This document shows positions 23,664 to 37,154 of a stretch of DNA of 64,000 nucleotides, one piece after another. The stretch is taken from the NCBI GenBank assembly GCA_020744225.1, contig JAGMWG010000015.1:1-64000 (forward strand), in the 5' to 3' direction. Position 1 is the first letter of the stretch. Every line of letters starts with the position of its first letter. Both the position numbers and the translations under genes were made by a program. Below the pieces are notes generated by a model. That model was not told the DNA's origin. It worked only from the letters and a program-made list of their open reading frames with translations, and made no database searches. This stretch comes from Paraphoma chrysanthemicola. Taxonomy: Eukaryota; Ascomycota; Dothideomycetes; Pleosporales; Phaeosphaeriaceae.

Positions 23664-26600
23664 TTCGACCATTCTCTTCAACATTTGCACCTTTAGCGGC
23701 ATCTTTGAACGGCACTGGGCCAACGGCGTTTTGTGATTTTTTGCTTTCTACATCGGCCAGCGCGACAATACTCGGCGGCCATCGATAACGACTTTCCGAA
23801 AATGCCCTGAAACTATTCAGGGCTTTGTTTGCCCATGAGGCTACGAATTTCTTTCATGCACTTTACCACACCACACAGGGTGGTTCATTTAGCTTCCAAG
23901 AGGTCACGGCTCACGCCTGGGTGATCTGGGTCGGACTTGTTTGTCGAGCCTCATTCCTCGACTGGTCTGTACTATTACCTGCACTGTACTATTATCGGGC
24001 TCAGCAGCCGAGCCATTATACCCCGGCATGGGACGGCTTTGCAAAGCCGCCGACGACGACAGGACTACCTCCGCATGAGATAGCAGGTAATGAGCTAGGT
24101 ACCTAATGATAAAAGCGGATTCTTCAATTTAGACTTCCATATGCAGTTCGTGGTGACGCGTGACTAAGGCCGGTGAGCAGATGCAGCAGGCCGATGTTGC
24201 TTCGAGGCTTCATGGATTTGTTCGACTCGTCAGCTGGGCCCAGGGTTGGACGTCCCAACAAGACGCACGCTTGTTACGAGAGCCAGTTGTGTTTAGCAGG
24301 CTTCTTTACCGCTCTTCTGAATCATTAAGCATAGGTGGGTGCCGAGCAGGCGCTTATGCACGCCCGCATGCAGCACCGGGCAGCACCAATGGCGGAAGGC
24401 GCAGGCACTGTAGCGATCACCTTTATTTTCGTTGCACATCTGCCGCAGGTTGAACGCGCGACAGCACGTTGCGCGTGTCACGATGGCAGTCCTGGCTTCA
24501 GATGTTTATTGTCACAATATGCGAAACATGGTTCGGCCAATATGCCTCGGGCTGTGACGATGAGGCCGCAATTCGCGGCTATTGCCCAGCCCTTGCCCTC
24601 GGCCCGGCTTCCTTCTTGACGTGCCTTTGACAGCGTGCCTGGCGTGTGCAGTGCAGTGTTGACGGTCTGCACATCACAGGGAGCGACAGCAAGGGCATGC
24701 GGAGGACAGAGGCGCCGCCCTCGTGAGACCATCCTTGCGTGCTATTGACCAGGAGCACGCCGTCGTGCAGCGTGGCGAGCGCATCTGGCTTCCGTCGTGC
24801 GGCGTGGGATCACCGTCGAGACTCGAGAGCTTGCAGCGCCCGTTCAGCCTTACGAACCAGGCTGCGAACTCAACACCTCCGCTGCATACACGGTACATCA
24901 CACTCGCCTTTCGCCGTGTTTCAGCGTACACTGCGATGACCGAGTCTGACAACGGCGTCATACCGCCCAGATGCAACAATAATGGCGAGCGACGCGTCAT
25001 GGCTGCCAGGGCTTCCTTATCGACTCGAGTGCGTTGTTGTTGGTCATCGGCTGGCAAGGCTCTCCTTCCCTTTGCATCAGCATCACCCAACCTCCACCAC
25101 CCACGCTGCATCACCTGACTGCGGGAAACCAACGGCTTCGCCAATCTCCCCTCATCTGCCCACCTGCACCAGAGCCAGCACCAATTACCCCGGATTGCGC
25201 GGGCTCACCTCAGCGCAGCCCCGTCCGCCGCCCTGGGGAGCCTTCATAATCATTCACTCAGCGCGTCCTATTTGCGACCCCCTCGCTCATCTCCTGATCA
25301 CCAGATCTAAAAACAACAGTCATCCATGCAACAACGTCGACCGGCCACGCTCCGCGACGCTCCATCAGGCACCCGCAGCGCTACCCCGCGACACAGTCGG
25401 TCTGGAGGTCGATGCGTTGGCAGCTTAGCGCCTGCATGAAGGTCATCTGAAAGTTCCCTCGCTCCTGAGTGGGAGACGCTTCAGCCTCACATACAAGGAA
25501 CTCCGCCACCGCGGGAGGCGGACTCGCGATTGAAGGGTAAACCTCCGGTAATACGCTTACGCCGTCGTCCTGTGACTGTGATATCGCATTCTCTGGCGGC
25601 TGAGGAGGCCTTTCGTCACCAAATCTTCCGGCCTCGCATCTCCATTTGTCGTGCCCGTGGGGGTTGCCCGTCACATGTCCTGCACCAGTCACACCATTCG
25701 CGAGACGAGCTGGCGACTTGGTGACATGCTTCTCTTCGCCCATGCACTGAATGTCGATCTGGCGTCCAGTTGCGCGTCTCAAGATAGCGACTCCCGAGGT
25801 CGTGATACAGCAGCTTGGCTTGGTTGACATGTCAATTGCCGCCGTGCAGCAAGCACCAGCAATCTGCAGATCAAGCCGTCGAGACCGCCCCCATATGTCG
25901 GGCTTGCATATCGTGGGCGCGGAGAGACATCCCATTGCCTCGCTGCGGAGCACCGCGCGACGCCAGCGTACCATCAATACTTCCTGCATCTCGGGATGCT
26001 TCTTTAGTATTGTTTCAGCATACCAGACATCATCGCCAAGCAGAGAGGCTTACGGACATCGCGTCCGCGGTAGTTGATTGTTTCCTTTCTCCATATCGAA
26101 TGTCTCCTTGATCTTACACTGTCATCCTATCCTTATCGTGGGCTTCGTCCTCACGCTGCGTTAGGTAATCGCTAGCGGTGAGCACTTGCAGCTCCAATTG
26201 CCTGATGCGGCAGGACTCGATATCAGGTGAGTGTTGTCTCGTTGCTCAAGCGTTGCACAGGTCGGCACCCCACGGCCACAGAACCAGTACCGAAGCCACA
26301 TCAAGGGAGGCCGATCAACAGCTCTGGACGACGAACGACCGGGCGGTCCTCGAATCTCAAACCAAGACTCACACAACATGCTTTGTTGTGTTGAATTCCC
26401 GCCCCCTGAGCCATCTCCTGGCCTGTACAATAAAACGGCGAGTTTGTCGGGATGTCGCCTGCGAAGTGTCATTTAGCTTTGCGCCAAACAGTTTACCCCA
26501 GCTCAACAACATGTACGTCACATTACCCCGGACCAAACTGGCGTTTTGTCTTGGTTCCCCGCCTTGGTATTGAGAAGACAAATTGTCCACGAGGCCCTTC

Positions 26601-29600
26601 ATGTTTTCTCGGACCGACACGTTGGCCATGGCGTGGACAGCGCACGCTTGCAGGGTGCGTGAGGCTGCCGCGATGCTAATCATCTTCATCGAGATTTTGA
26701 TACCAGGTCAGTTGCGCCTTGCAGCTGCTCAAAACATAGACTAGATCGTCTTCTCCATCGATCATCGTGTGTACCAGCAGTTCGGAGTTGGGCGAGATCC
26801 ACATCTGATATCTTTTCCCCATCAGATGCAGCCCTATCGTCATCCGCCAATTTCCATTTCCAAAGTGATTCAATCCTTACCATCCTCTTGTTTCATTGGA
26901 GAGGAATTGCCCCCTCTCTCGTTCGCATGCGCTTCAGGTAATTGTGCACTGCTGTGCGGCTGGCCTTCATCTATCCGGCACAAGCTGCCGAGGTCCTTTG
27001 CGCCACGTTCTACCCCAGATTTTCTGGGACCGGCGTCATACGCTACCAGATCGTAACGGCCGAGCGAGCCATTCCAACTACGAGGAATGCTTCCGTAAGA
27101 CTGGTGGCAGACGGAGTTATTTCCGGTACCTTTCCTGCAAGCAGACAATACTCGGCCGTCTTCGATCGCTATGGACATTTCGATCGAGATGTAGAGGGCG
27201 AGGGCGAAGCTGTGAACAGTCATAGCCTGGTCATCAGATACCAGTAGGGAAGGAGGGCAATGTTTGCTGTCGGTAGACGCAGTACCGGCATACCTCCACG
27301 ATGCAGCATCGGGCCTCCACAGCGGCAAGCAGCCACGGCTTGCATCCGTGGACGCCCCGTGGACGGATGTGCATCCGCGAACACATCAGACATCAGGTCG
27401 CGATGCAATGTGATCAGGTCTGCCAGCGCATCGCGAATACGCAGCACAGCAACGAGGCACGCAAAACAAGATCACGATGCATGACATCATCCATCGCGAC
27501 AACGCATCCAATGCTCTGAAACAAAAATGACCAGCGCATGGTGTTGTTGTGTCATACCATGAAGGCTAAATCACGCGTCGAGTCGCGCGCATCTGGTGCG
27601 CTATTTGCAAGCATGCCGCAAGCGTACCATTGACGTCGCAGTTCGCATGTCGCTTCTATTTCGAGTCTCGCTCCCGCACATGTTTTCTTTCATGTTTCGT
27701 TACAAGCATATACACCAATTACCACGGCGGTAGGAGTCGGGCCGTCGAATGTAGAGTCGTCAGCTGGCATTCACAGTATTTACTCAGAGCTGGGTAAGCT
27801 TCCCCGCAAAGCCAAAATGGCAAGCCATGTTTCCGTATTGGGACGTGTTACCACGCGACACATCCTTGTGGATTTGGACGCCCAAAACGCCTCGCAACGG
27901 CAGTCATGAGTGAGCACTGGGAAGCGGAGAAAGTTTTCGGGACATGCGGATTCGAAGCCCTCGGATCGCATGAGCGGAGGCATCATACGAGAGAACGGTA
28001 TCAGCCCGTACTTCGGCTGTGGGGATGAAGAGGTACTTTGAGACATGTGTGAAGTGCTTCCAGAGCTTGGAGAGACCTTGTCGCGACCATGGCTCGGAGA
28101 ATATCGGTAGCACATGCAGCTGCATCTGTCCGCTGCTGAGCGCCCATACAGTGGTGCAATGGTAGTAATATTCACCACCTTCACATGCGCGTTCGACACA
28201 CAAGGCCGGTCGCAGCGGAGGTACCTTAGATTCACGTCCAGGATCTTCATCTTACATTCCCGCCTCATCATCGCGCATCATGCGCTCTCGCCATTTCCCA
28301 GCCGGGCCGATTCATTGGCGTGATGACCTGACGTCTGGCCTCACTCCTCATCCAGGATGCGGATCCGAATCGTCAGCAAGATAACACAATGAGCCGCTCA
28401 TGATTCAGAAACATCAACATGGCAACTCGCCCGGGAGATGTTCGCGGCAGAGCAAACGATCGACATGCCGCATCCTGGTTCTTTCCTGACCACGAGACTC
28501 CCGGGACGACGTCTTAGCTTCCCCGTTTACCGTCAACGGTAACGTTTTCCTGAATTGCTGCGTACCCCAGACACAAGAAACAACCCTGCGCATTGCGGCG
28601 CAATTCGAGTAACAGCGGCATCTGGGTAAGGAATGCCTGCCACCAGGTCCACGGTCAAGTCGCCCGCAGACTTTCGCGTAACCGGTTCACATCTCCGCAT
28701 CATTCTGTCCATGTATTCCATCAAGATGAACACTGTCACGCGTCATTGAGCGCAGATTCCAACTCAATCTCAAACCCAAAACATCGGCGATAAATTTAAA
28801 ACCCCTCGATCCTGCGGAAGCAAAGTTCCCAGAGATCTCAAAACGCGGTGCATCGCAACATCCCAGACGGGTTTGCGGAGCACCCCAGATGATCAAATCT
28901 GGGGTCAAGCGAGGTCACAAGGGGAGGATGACGTCGAGGTGCTGGGGTGGGGAAATGCAGGTACGGGGCTACGCTGATGTTGGCGATCACTGGGCCGGGC
29001 AATGCATTGGCGGATGAAATAGGAAAGCCGGGGGTAAAGTTCGGAAGAACGCTGATACGCCGGGAATGGTTTTGATACAATTATAACCCCTCGTGACGAG
29101 GTTTGAGATGATGTTTAGGATGGTCTAACATAGCACTTGGACGATGGGAAGGTGAGTGAAGTGATGCGGACAAACGGGCAGTATTTCGGAATTTCGAGGT
29201 TTGGTTCAGAAGGCATTCACGGAAGTCAGGGCTTAAGCTCACCCCGCCGGAATCATCGTCGGAATTCCTCCCACCACCACCGCCGCCGCACACTTCTTCC
29301 GCTGCATCAACCATCGCCATCTCTTTGTCTCCACTTGCGATCTAAATCTATCCACCGGCGCCGTCATCCCTCCATCGAAGCCTTCTAGAAGCCCGGGAGT
29401 CCCCCGGGGCCTGTGGAGCCGGCGTGCAGTCAAGCATTATCGGAACCACTCTTTGTTGTGGGTGGGTTACTTGATTTGGCAGTTGGAAAGTATTGACGCG
29501 CAATGCAACAAAGGTGAACACGTGCTTACGCCAGGACCGTCAACGCTGGAGACAAATGACATCTCGTCATTTGTGTCTGACGGTCATGAAAGATCTGCTG

Positions 29601-31273
29601 CAAAGTAAAGTTGTTGGGATAATGGATGGTACTGGAGAGTGGAGGTGGAGTATCATGTGCCTGCACCAGGTGCAGCTAGCTGCATGCAGCGACGTTTTCA
29701 CATGCTGATGATGACAAGATAGGACTTTTCGTCGTTTTGTATCCACATCTTGCCGGGCGCTGCCCGATGTCTCTTCGTACCTGCGCTGGTACCTGAATAT
29801 GGCCATGGCCACCAAGTCAGCATGCCAGTTCATGCATTCGCTGCATCTCCCGTCGCCATTGTACCCGTTTTAGTAAAGTCCCTACTCGGTCTCCACCTCT
29901 TGAAGAAAACCCCTCAAAGAACTCACATTGCTCTTCTCTCGACATGCACGTGCTTTCCGCGCGCGAGAAAACGCCTCAAGATCCCCACTTCTTGACATCC
30001 GTCTTCTCCACTCCTTGTCTCCAAGCACCTTGATTTTCATCCCGACATCTCCCGCATACCGAATCTACCCGCTCCCACAGCCCCCAGCCACGCATCTAGA
30101 CCGTCGGCGTTGCATTTGCACGTTGCTGCAGGCTCCACAAATGCCAGTCATGTCTACGGGCACAGATGCGTGGCGCGTCAAGGCCGGAGGTGTGATTGGG
30201 CTTGACCGCCACTTGGTCCATCCTTGGATTGGTATAGTTCTACTCGTACAGTATTGCAAGGTAGTATACTGAACTTGCATGTGAATTTGATAAAGCGAAA
30301 GAATTGTTCTGCTCGGCTTCTACTGCCGCCGGAGTAGCGTTGCGATGCTATGCTAGTGTTCGGGCGGTTTAAGGTGCGGCTCTGCTGCAGGATGTGCTAG
30401 CGCTTTCCTACTTTCAGATCCAACCTTTCCAGACACGCTTTGAGTGGCTGGACAGACTCACGGAATGATTTCTATAACCATATTCCAACGTCCTTGTGAA
30501 TTTTTACACTCCGTGCGGCGTTGCATTGGACCATGACTACGTTGTGCGTGTATGTGTGTGGTTGCGAGACGGGAAAGAAAGTTTCTTTCCTGTCAAACAC
30601 ATGCTACTGTTTCATATGCCCACGTGCAAAGTTCTGCACACACCCTTACGAATCCGAACTATGCAGGCGCACGCACAATACCCTAGGGACATGTAGTTCA
30701 TGACTTGCATCGGCTGTGGCGTGCCCTCTAACAAGTCGCCTTCAGATAACACTTGTATCGATCTTGGTCCGGCAAGTCTCCCGAAACTGTAAAATGCATT
30801 CGCAACGTGGCAAAGCAAACGTATCGGCCCGTCATGTTTGATGTGTGTCACGAACACGCGACGGTGAATGACGCACTGATGGTTTGCGTGCGTGGTATGG
30901 TTCGTGGACGGTTTGGACATGACAGCTTTGGCGTTGCAACAAGGGTTAAGTCTGGTGGGGTGCATATGTCGACGTGCGGGATGTGGGTCGGCTAGGCGGG
31001 GGATGTGTGAGGTAGTAGTGAAGGGGTTGGGAGGTGTGGGTTGGTAATGTTACGGTATGGTATTTTGATACGGGTGGGGACTAGGAGGAGGATATGTGGA
31101 TTCGATGATGTGGTGGATGGTGAATTGCGGAGCACGTGCTGCAGCATGGACTTTCCAACTTGAACACTGAAATCTGCTTCATTCGCCATTGTTGCACAAG
31201 TAGCATCGCTAGTAGCAAGCTCAAGACGAGAGGTAGAATTACTATTACATGCGTGTTAGATAACTTTATTTGA
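23664..31273. other. 7.6-kb gene-poor region downstream of the Mks1-like gene
   Basis: No convincing gene was found. The longest ORFs (202 codons, minus, 25381-25989; 163 codons, minus, 27780-28271; 156 codons, minus, 24674-25144) lack recognisable motifs. Three plus-strand stretches look like pyrimidine-rich 5' leaders (about 25060-25325, 29265-29385, 29870-30110). The last leads to a 43-codon ORF at 30141-30272 (starts MPVMSTGTDAW) that could be a first exon, with a possible GTATAG donor near 30230. Short or non-coding transcripts are possible, but I cannot support one. Confidence 0.45.
27343..27369. repeat. Small inverted/direct repeat
   Basis: Arms catccgt and acggatg form a 7-bp inverted repeat around a loop. 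The unit ccgtggacg occurs twice inside it. No function can be assigned. Confidence 0.4.
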
Positions 31274-34200
31274 CTACGCCGTCTTCTCCTTTTCAATCTC
31301 GGTCTTCTTGGGCATACGAGCTAGCCAGTAGATGCCTAGGGCCGCAAAGATGTTGAAAATAACATAGACCCAAATGATCCCAAAATCCCTCCACGCGTTG
31401 TCGAACGAGATCGAGACGGTATCGAGATACTGATTCGTGGTACTAAGAGGACAGAATTGACAGTCAGCCGTGGCGTTACCATCAAGAATGTACCCTCCAG
31501 AACCGATAGCGTAATCGGCCAAGTATTGCCCACATGTTAAGCCGACCGGTGGCTGTGTGAGCAAGTATTCATTGTCCGCACAAAACACGTCTGTGTTCGC
31601 CACGGAGACGGAAAGCATGCCACCCGTCAAATAGGTGAATGGAGAGACCCGATACATAAAGATCCAAAAGTTGGGGAGAGCGTCCTTAGTAGCCACGACC
31701 CCGGAGAAGATGAGTGAAAGCGAGAACAAGAGATTTGCGATGTTGGCTCCTTCAGCGGCCTGCTCCATGCCAGCAACGATCACTACACCGACTTAGCAAT
31801 GATACACAACGTAGTGGACTGGCCGACAGAGATTGGTCATAGTGGTGCTGCAGAGCAACGTACCACAATGGTCCTGAGATCTGGGTATTACTTACTGATA
31901 GCAAATGTTGACGTGAAAACCAAATAGACAAGCATAAAGAGGAACATCAACCCACCCCTCTCGGCTTCAGCGTTCGTTGGCTCAGCATTTTTCTGATATC
32001 CAATCGGATAGTACCAGCACAAGAACATCAACACCGACAGAAGCGCATCCCACGGAATTTCGACAATTAGAGTGGACAAGACGAAGGCTTTCCAAGAAAA
32101 TGCCTTTGAAGGTCTCTCACGAGCCTCATACAGTGACCGGTTGGTGACGAAGTTCGGCATGATCTGTTGAGCCATCTGTCCAAACATGCTGAAAAGCACA
32201 AATAGAGCGAAGGTTTGATTCTGGAGGCCTCGCATCGAGTTCTTGGCGTTGAGGAACGAGAATCCAATGAGAGCCGCCTTCATTTGTGTTAGTCTCGATT
32301 GCATTGGTGGCAATGGCGGAACTTACAGCCAGAACGCATATGGCGGCCTTGGAGTAGATGTAAGATGGAGTGCGCCAATATTGTTGAAATACTCGTTTGG
32401 TAACTTCATAGAGCTGGACTTTAAAGGGTGCAGCAAACTCTTTGAACCCCTCGTCAATGTCCTGCTGTGTTTGAGTACGACTCAGTCCCTTCATTGTCGC
32501 CAACTCCGCCTTCATCTGGACATACTCGGGGCTGTTACGCCAGGTGTTGTGCCAGTCAACCTCTGTGCTCGAGCCGGGGGCGGCACCAATAATTTCCAGC
32601 ATCCACTCGGCTGGGTTCGCTGCCGGGGGACATATAGGGGCGCCGTTGCGCTGGAAATAGTCTTGGAGGATGCTCGAGTTGTGACCAATCTCACCAAAGT
32701 AGACAGTCTTTCCACCTGCTGCAAGGAAGAGCAGGCGGTCGAAACGCTGGAAAAGCATCGCAGATGGCTGATGAATAGTGCAAAGAATAGCTTGGCCACT
32801 GTTCTTTAGCTTCTCCATCAAGTTACAGATCGACCACGAGGTCTGACTGTCAAGACCAGACGTAGGTTCGTCGAGAAACAAAAGCAGCTCAGGTCTAGCG
32901 GCTAGTTCCACCCCGATAGTCAAACGCTTTCGCTGCTCAACGTTTAAGCCTTCTCCGGGAATTCCGACGACTGCATCAGCGTAAAGTTCCATATCCAGGA
33001 GTTCAATAACCTCGTCGACATAGTTGAGCTTCTCCTGGCGAGTGTAGGTGGATGGTTGACGCAAAAGTGCACTAAAGTTGAGTGCCTCCCGGACTGTCGA
33101 GGTTTCGAGATGCAAGTCTTGCTGCTGAACATACCCCTTTTTCACTGTTAGTATGCACATCTGCTGATTTTTTGCGGAATACTAAGAAGAAATGCATGCT
33201 GGAGGTTTGGTACGACTAACCGTGTTTCTTTGGAAAGAGGCGTCGCGTTGTTGACCGTTCACGAACATCTCGCCCGTAATCACACCCAAAGTCGCTCGAC
33301 TGGCCAAAACATCAAGAAGGGTAGTCTTTCCTGCGCCAGAGACGCCCTGAATTATCATTAGCAGACTGGTCGGGTAGAGCGAGGGTGAGAATGCTTACCA
33401 TAAGTGCAGTAAGAGTTCCTGGCTTAACCCAACCATCGACACAGTCAAGAATTCTCCTAGACTCAGTTTTGATCTTGACATCATAGCAAATATCTTCCCA
33501 ATGGAAAATGGCTGTCTGTCTCACGACTGCCGGCCCCGATTCTTGCATCGATTCTCGCTTCCGCTTATAATCGGACGGTCCCCGCGCGGCTTCCTCGTCA
33601 AGCTCGCTTGGAACAAATGCCTTGGATAAAGCACCTCGACGGAAGACTAAGACTTCACCTTTGGACTTCTTTTGTGTAATGCTCTCCGTCGCCAGAAGAT
33701 ATGTGAAACAGAAAAAGATCACGTATGCGATGAGAAAACCAATGTTGCTAGATCGAACCACATCAGCGCTGTACGTGCATATTAACAGCGAAGGGTCGAC
33801 GTACCGCCATCTGTGGGAAGGCTTGAAATCATATGCAGAGGAGATGTAGTCGTTTCCGAAGACGAAATCGACTCCGGTTTGAGAGCCGACGGCGGAGCAT
33901 ACTCGTTGTTCGCCGGTGGCGCCAGTGTAGCCGGGACCATGTGGCACGAACTCCGCGCAATCGAATACCCTGCCGCTGAATTCGTTGATCGTGATAGCCT
34001 CAAACGCGTAAGCAAGAGGATTGATGTAGTAGAACCATTCAGTCCACCCAAGTATGTAATCCTTCGGTATAATGAACCCAGAGAACATGGTTAGAGCAGT
34101 TACGAACAATGAGCCAGGGGTGATAGCTTGGGCCATTGTGCGAGAAGTCGCAGCCATCGTTCTGAACAGCATGGACATTACCATCGTGATCAGAAACATA

Positions 34201-36309
34201 GTCAGAACGAAAAAAAGTGTTGGGCCGGTTTCGCGCCGAAGGTGGGTCATGAGATATATAGGAACGTTGAAAGTGAAGGCGTTCAAAATCTTGTAAGGCA
34301 TATCCACCAACATGGAAGCAACAGCCTCCGCGGAAGGGTGGTACAAAGCATATCTAGAATGCTTCTCAACGATGCCTCGCTGAGCATAAAGGGTGAGCAT
34401 CTATCTGTCGTTAGCTCATTCACTAGTGTATTGGTAACTTTCGTTGAAATACCTCAAGGACGCTGGCAATGCTGTTCAGGAGAAGTGCAAGGTAGAGCAG
34501 GGATCCTCTGGGTGTAAAACTGATCGTGGTGTTCTCCAAGTCATAGAACACGCTGGCAACGACGAGAGACAGGATGAAGTTGCTGAAAAGTTGTGTGAGC
34601 GTCAAACTTGGATCTCCTTTGAGTCTCTGAAAGCCACGCCACAGGCAAAGTCTGACCTGCTGGACATAATCTAAAGTATACGGAGATTTGGCACGCCTAT
34701 ATTGGTCAGTTTAACAAGTTGACGAAAAGGATTTGGAGTAATACTCACTGCCTCTTTGACTGTTCGGCTCTCCTCGACGCAGTGAATTTCTCCAGGTGCT
34801 CTCCACCAACTGGAAAATCGCGGTCGTATTCGGTGATTTCTTCCAGAAGGCGTCGCCTTTCAGGGCTCGATTTCCAGATTGCAGCAAAGTCTTTAGCAGT
34901 TCTTGGGACACGGCTTTCCCAGCCAGGACGTGGAATTCTCTCAACGGCACTTGTCATGGATGTTAGGAAGTCTCCATCGGTCTGTCTGTCAGGGCACTCG
35001 AAACCCAGATTTTGGAAGTACTTCTTTCCATCTTTGGTTGATCCGAAATATATCTGATGTCCCTCGTAGAGAACGACAACCTTGTCAAACATTTCGTATG
35101 CTGCTTGCGGGGCCTGATAAATCGCAACACAAGCCGTTGCACCCATGAGGTCGGTTGATAGCCGCAGTGTTCTGCAGAATTCGATAGCATTCGCGGAATC
35201 AAGACCACGAGTACTGTTATCCCAGCATTGGAGAGGCGCCCCACTCAAGGCTGCTTCGGCGATACTCACTCGTTTTCGTTCGCCACCGCTGACTGTTCAG
35301 TACATCAGCACCGGTCAAAGTTAAGGTTGATGGGCTCGAAGCCAAGTATTGCATGAATTTTCTCCACGCAATCACGCGTTGAACGAATCCCGATTCACAA
35401 AGGAATCAACTGGGCATTGGAGAAGAAGAAGCTTTTGGATGTGTACTGACCTCCGCGAATGAAATCATCGCCAACACGAGTGTCCACGGTGTGGCCAATC
35501 CCAAACATAGCCATAACTACGTCTCGCATATGAGTCGCATATGTCCATTTGTCAACTCCACCGGGCAGGTATCTGGGGGCTCGTGCCATTGCTGCAAACG
35601 AAAGAGTATCTCCAACGGTGAGATTGGGGAAGTGTACGTCAACTTCAGCATTGTATATGGCTTCGCCGCGGAACTGCGTCTTCATGTCCTCCGCGCTGAT
35701 ACCTAGTATCTGGTCAGTGCAACTGTCTGGATTAGTCAACTAAGTTTACCAAATACCTTGATAGTTCAGTTTTGACCCTTTTTCGACATGGATGCCATGA
35801 ATTTCGCCAGAAATAGTCTTCAGAAGTGTCGAACATCCAGATCCGGGCGGTCCAAGAACCACAAGCATCTCCCCACTTCGCACAAGTCCTTCAAAGTCGC
35901 GCAGGATATTAATTTTCCTAGGGGGCGAGATTCCTACGAGTCTTCTTATCTGTCCAATCAGACCCAACCATACATTTCCGACACTCTTTTGATAGTCGGT
36001 TGTATTTCCATAGCCATAGACATTCAGATCCCGAAATGATATACCGGCGGTATGTTTCGGAAGATTTTCAGGGTCCCTGGACTTGAGATGGATGAATGCT
36101 TCAGTCCATGCCCGAGGCCTGAAATTTGATGAATTTGGATCCAATACAGAACCAGGCTGTGCCTCAAAGGGATTTTGATGGCCGTGATCCATCGATTGAT
36201 TCGTGAATTTTCTGGCCATCTCAGTTATCTCGGCATCGCTTGTGGAACCAGTACCGGGATATGACTCGAGCCCGGTTTCCACATCCTCCTTGGTCTTGCG
36301 CTCGTTCAT
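31274..36309 (-). CDS. PDR-type ABC transporter (ABCG), drug efflux pump
   Basis: Ten exons on the minus strand (35757-36309, 35451-35702, 34749-35292, 34453-34696, 33805-34400, 33399-33747, 33221-33346, 32327-33136, 31896-32277, 31274-31782) join to 4365 nt, or 1454 residues, full PDR length. The layout is NBD1-TMD1-NBD2-TMD2. NBD1 has the PDR-type degenerate Walker A GPPGSGCST (about 153-161), signature VSGGERKRVS and Walker B LQCWDNSTRGLD. NBD2 has GVSGAGKTT, the degenerate signature LNVEQRKRLTIG and LLLFLDEPTSGLD. Each TMD has about six hydrophobic helices, and the last loop is Cys-rich (CADNEYLL...CQFCPL). By family it exports hydrophobic toxins, fungicides or metabolites across the plasma membrane. 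No stop or frameshift was found. It is transcribed away from a Zn2Cys6 gene across a promoter with repeated CGG sites. An in-frame extension upstream to 36582 is open but unlikely. Confidence 0.95.
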
Positions 36310-36580
36310 GATGGTGTCGAGTACAGCGACTTCGCCTGATGCAGCAAGTTGATAGGGTGACGATTGACTTGCACGGTGCAGTTCTTCGCATTCGCTAATT
36401 TGACAGACTTTGACTGTAGCAGAACTTCGACGAAAAAGAATGTTGGAGAACAGACGACTAGAGTTTCCGACCGATGAGGGAGTAGCATTATCATGCACAG
36501 GATATAAAAACAATGAAATTTTCGGATTTGTGACCATGGCTTGGTTTCTGATTGACAATTCGGCCCAAGGTCCGGAGTCC

Positions 36581-36716
36581 ATAGGGGCCTCGGATTCCCG
36601 AGCGTGAGGAATGGCCCGCCCATAACGCTTGCCAACGTCCCCGGTATTGGTAAGTAGACTGAAGGCTTCGACTCAAGGGCAGGAAGCGATAGGAGCCTCG
36701 GATTCCCGAGCGTGAG
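36581..36716. repeat. Two copies of a 28-bp direct repeat with palindromic CTCGG-N4-CCGAG core
   Basis: Copies at 36581-36608 and 36689-36716 differ at a single base. Each contains ctcggattcccgag, a perfect 5-bp inverted repeat around four bases, that is CGG-N4-CCG. Weaker similarity (gccaacg/gccaacc) continues about 30 bp further in both. Such inverted CGG triplets are classic Zn2Cys6 dimer targets. Regulatory use is inferred. Confidence 0.7.
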
Positions 36717-37154
36717 AGTTGTCCCGCAGGTGAAGCCTGCCAACCCCTTGAGTATTACGACCGTGCTATTCGATATCGTGTCATTCCAGATGTTCTCGCG
36801 TATACCCATATTCCAATTGAATATCATAGCACCTTGCTTCATCAAGCTAAGCGCTCAACGCCGGAGTGCTGCAGACCAACGAACCGGCGGCTTAAAGTTG
36901 GCGCTGAACTTAGCAAAGCAACCTCACGCACAAGCCTCTTCGTCACACAGGGATCTTTGTGCGTGCAAGAACACCTAAGCCGACACTGATTTCGAAAAGC
37001 ACTGTAGCTAGATACCCCTACTCTTGGATAATTGCTCTGCTCCATTGGTATAGATCCTGGGAATTCATAAATTGACTTGCCCCATAGCTACTACTACAGC
37101 TGAACTTGATGCACTATGAAATGCTGTATGTGAGGTTTTACCTAGAAATATTTC

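Noticed and set aside
25381..25989. 202-codon minus-strand ORF
   Set aside because: No domain or codon signal is visible, and short frames overlap it on the plus strand. I could not support it as a gene.
27945..27970. tRNA B-box-like sequence (TTCGAATCC on the minus strand)
   Set aside because: No A-box, acceptor stem or T-stem pairing could be found around it.
33748..33804. Continuous reading of the transporter frame through this stretch
   Set aside because: The frame is open, but the peptide breaks a conserved segment (HRWR/NIGFLIAY). A 57-nt GT-AG intron in frame explains it.
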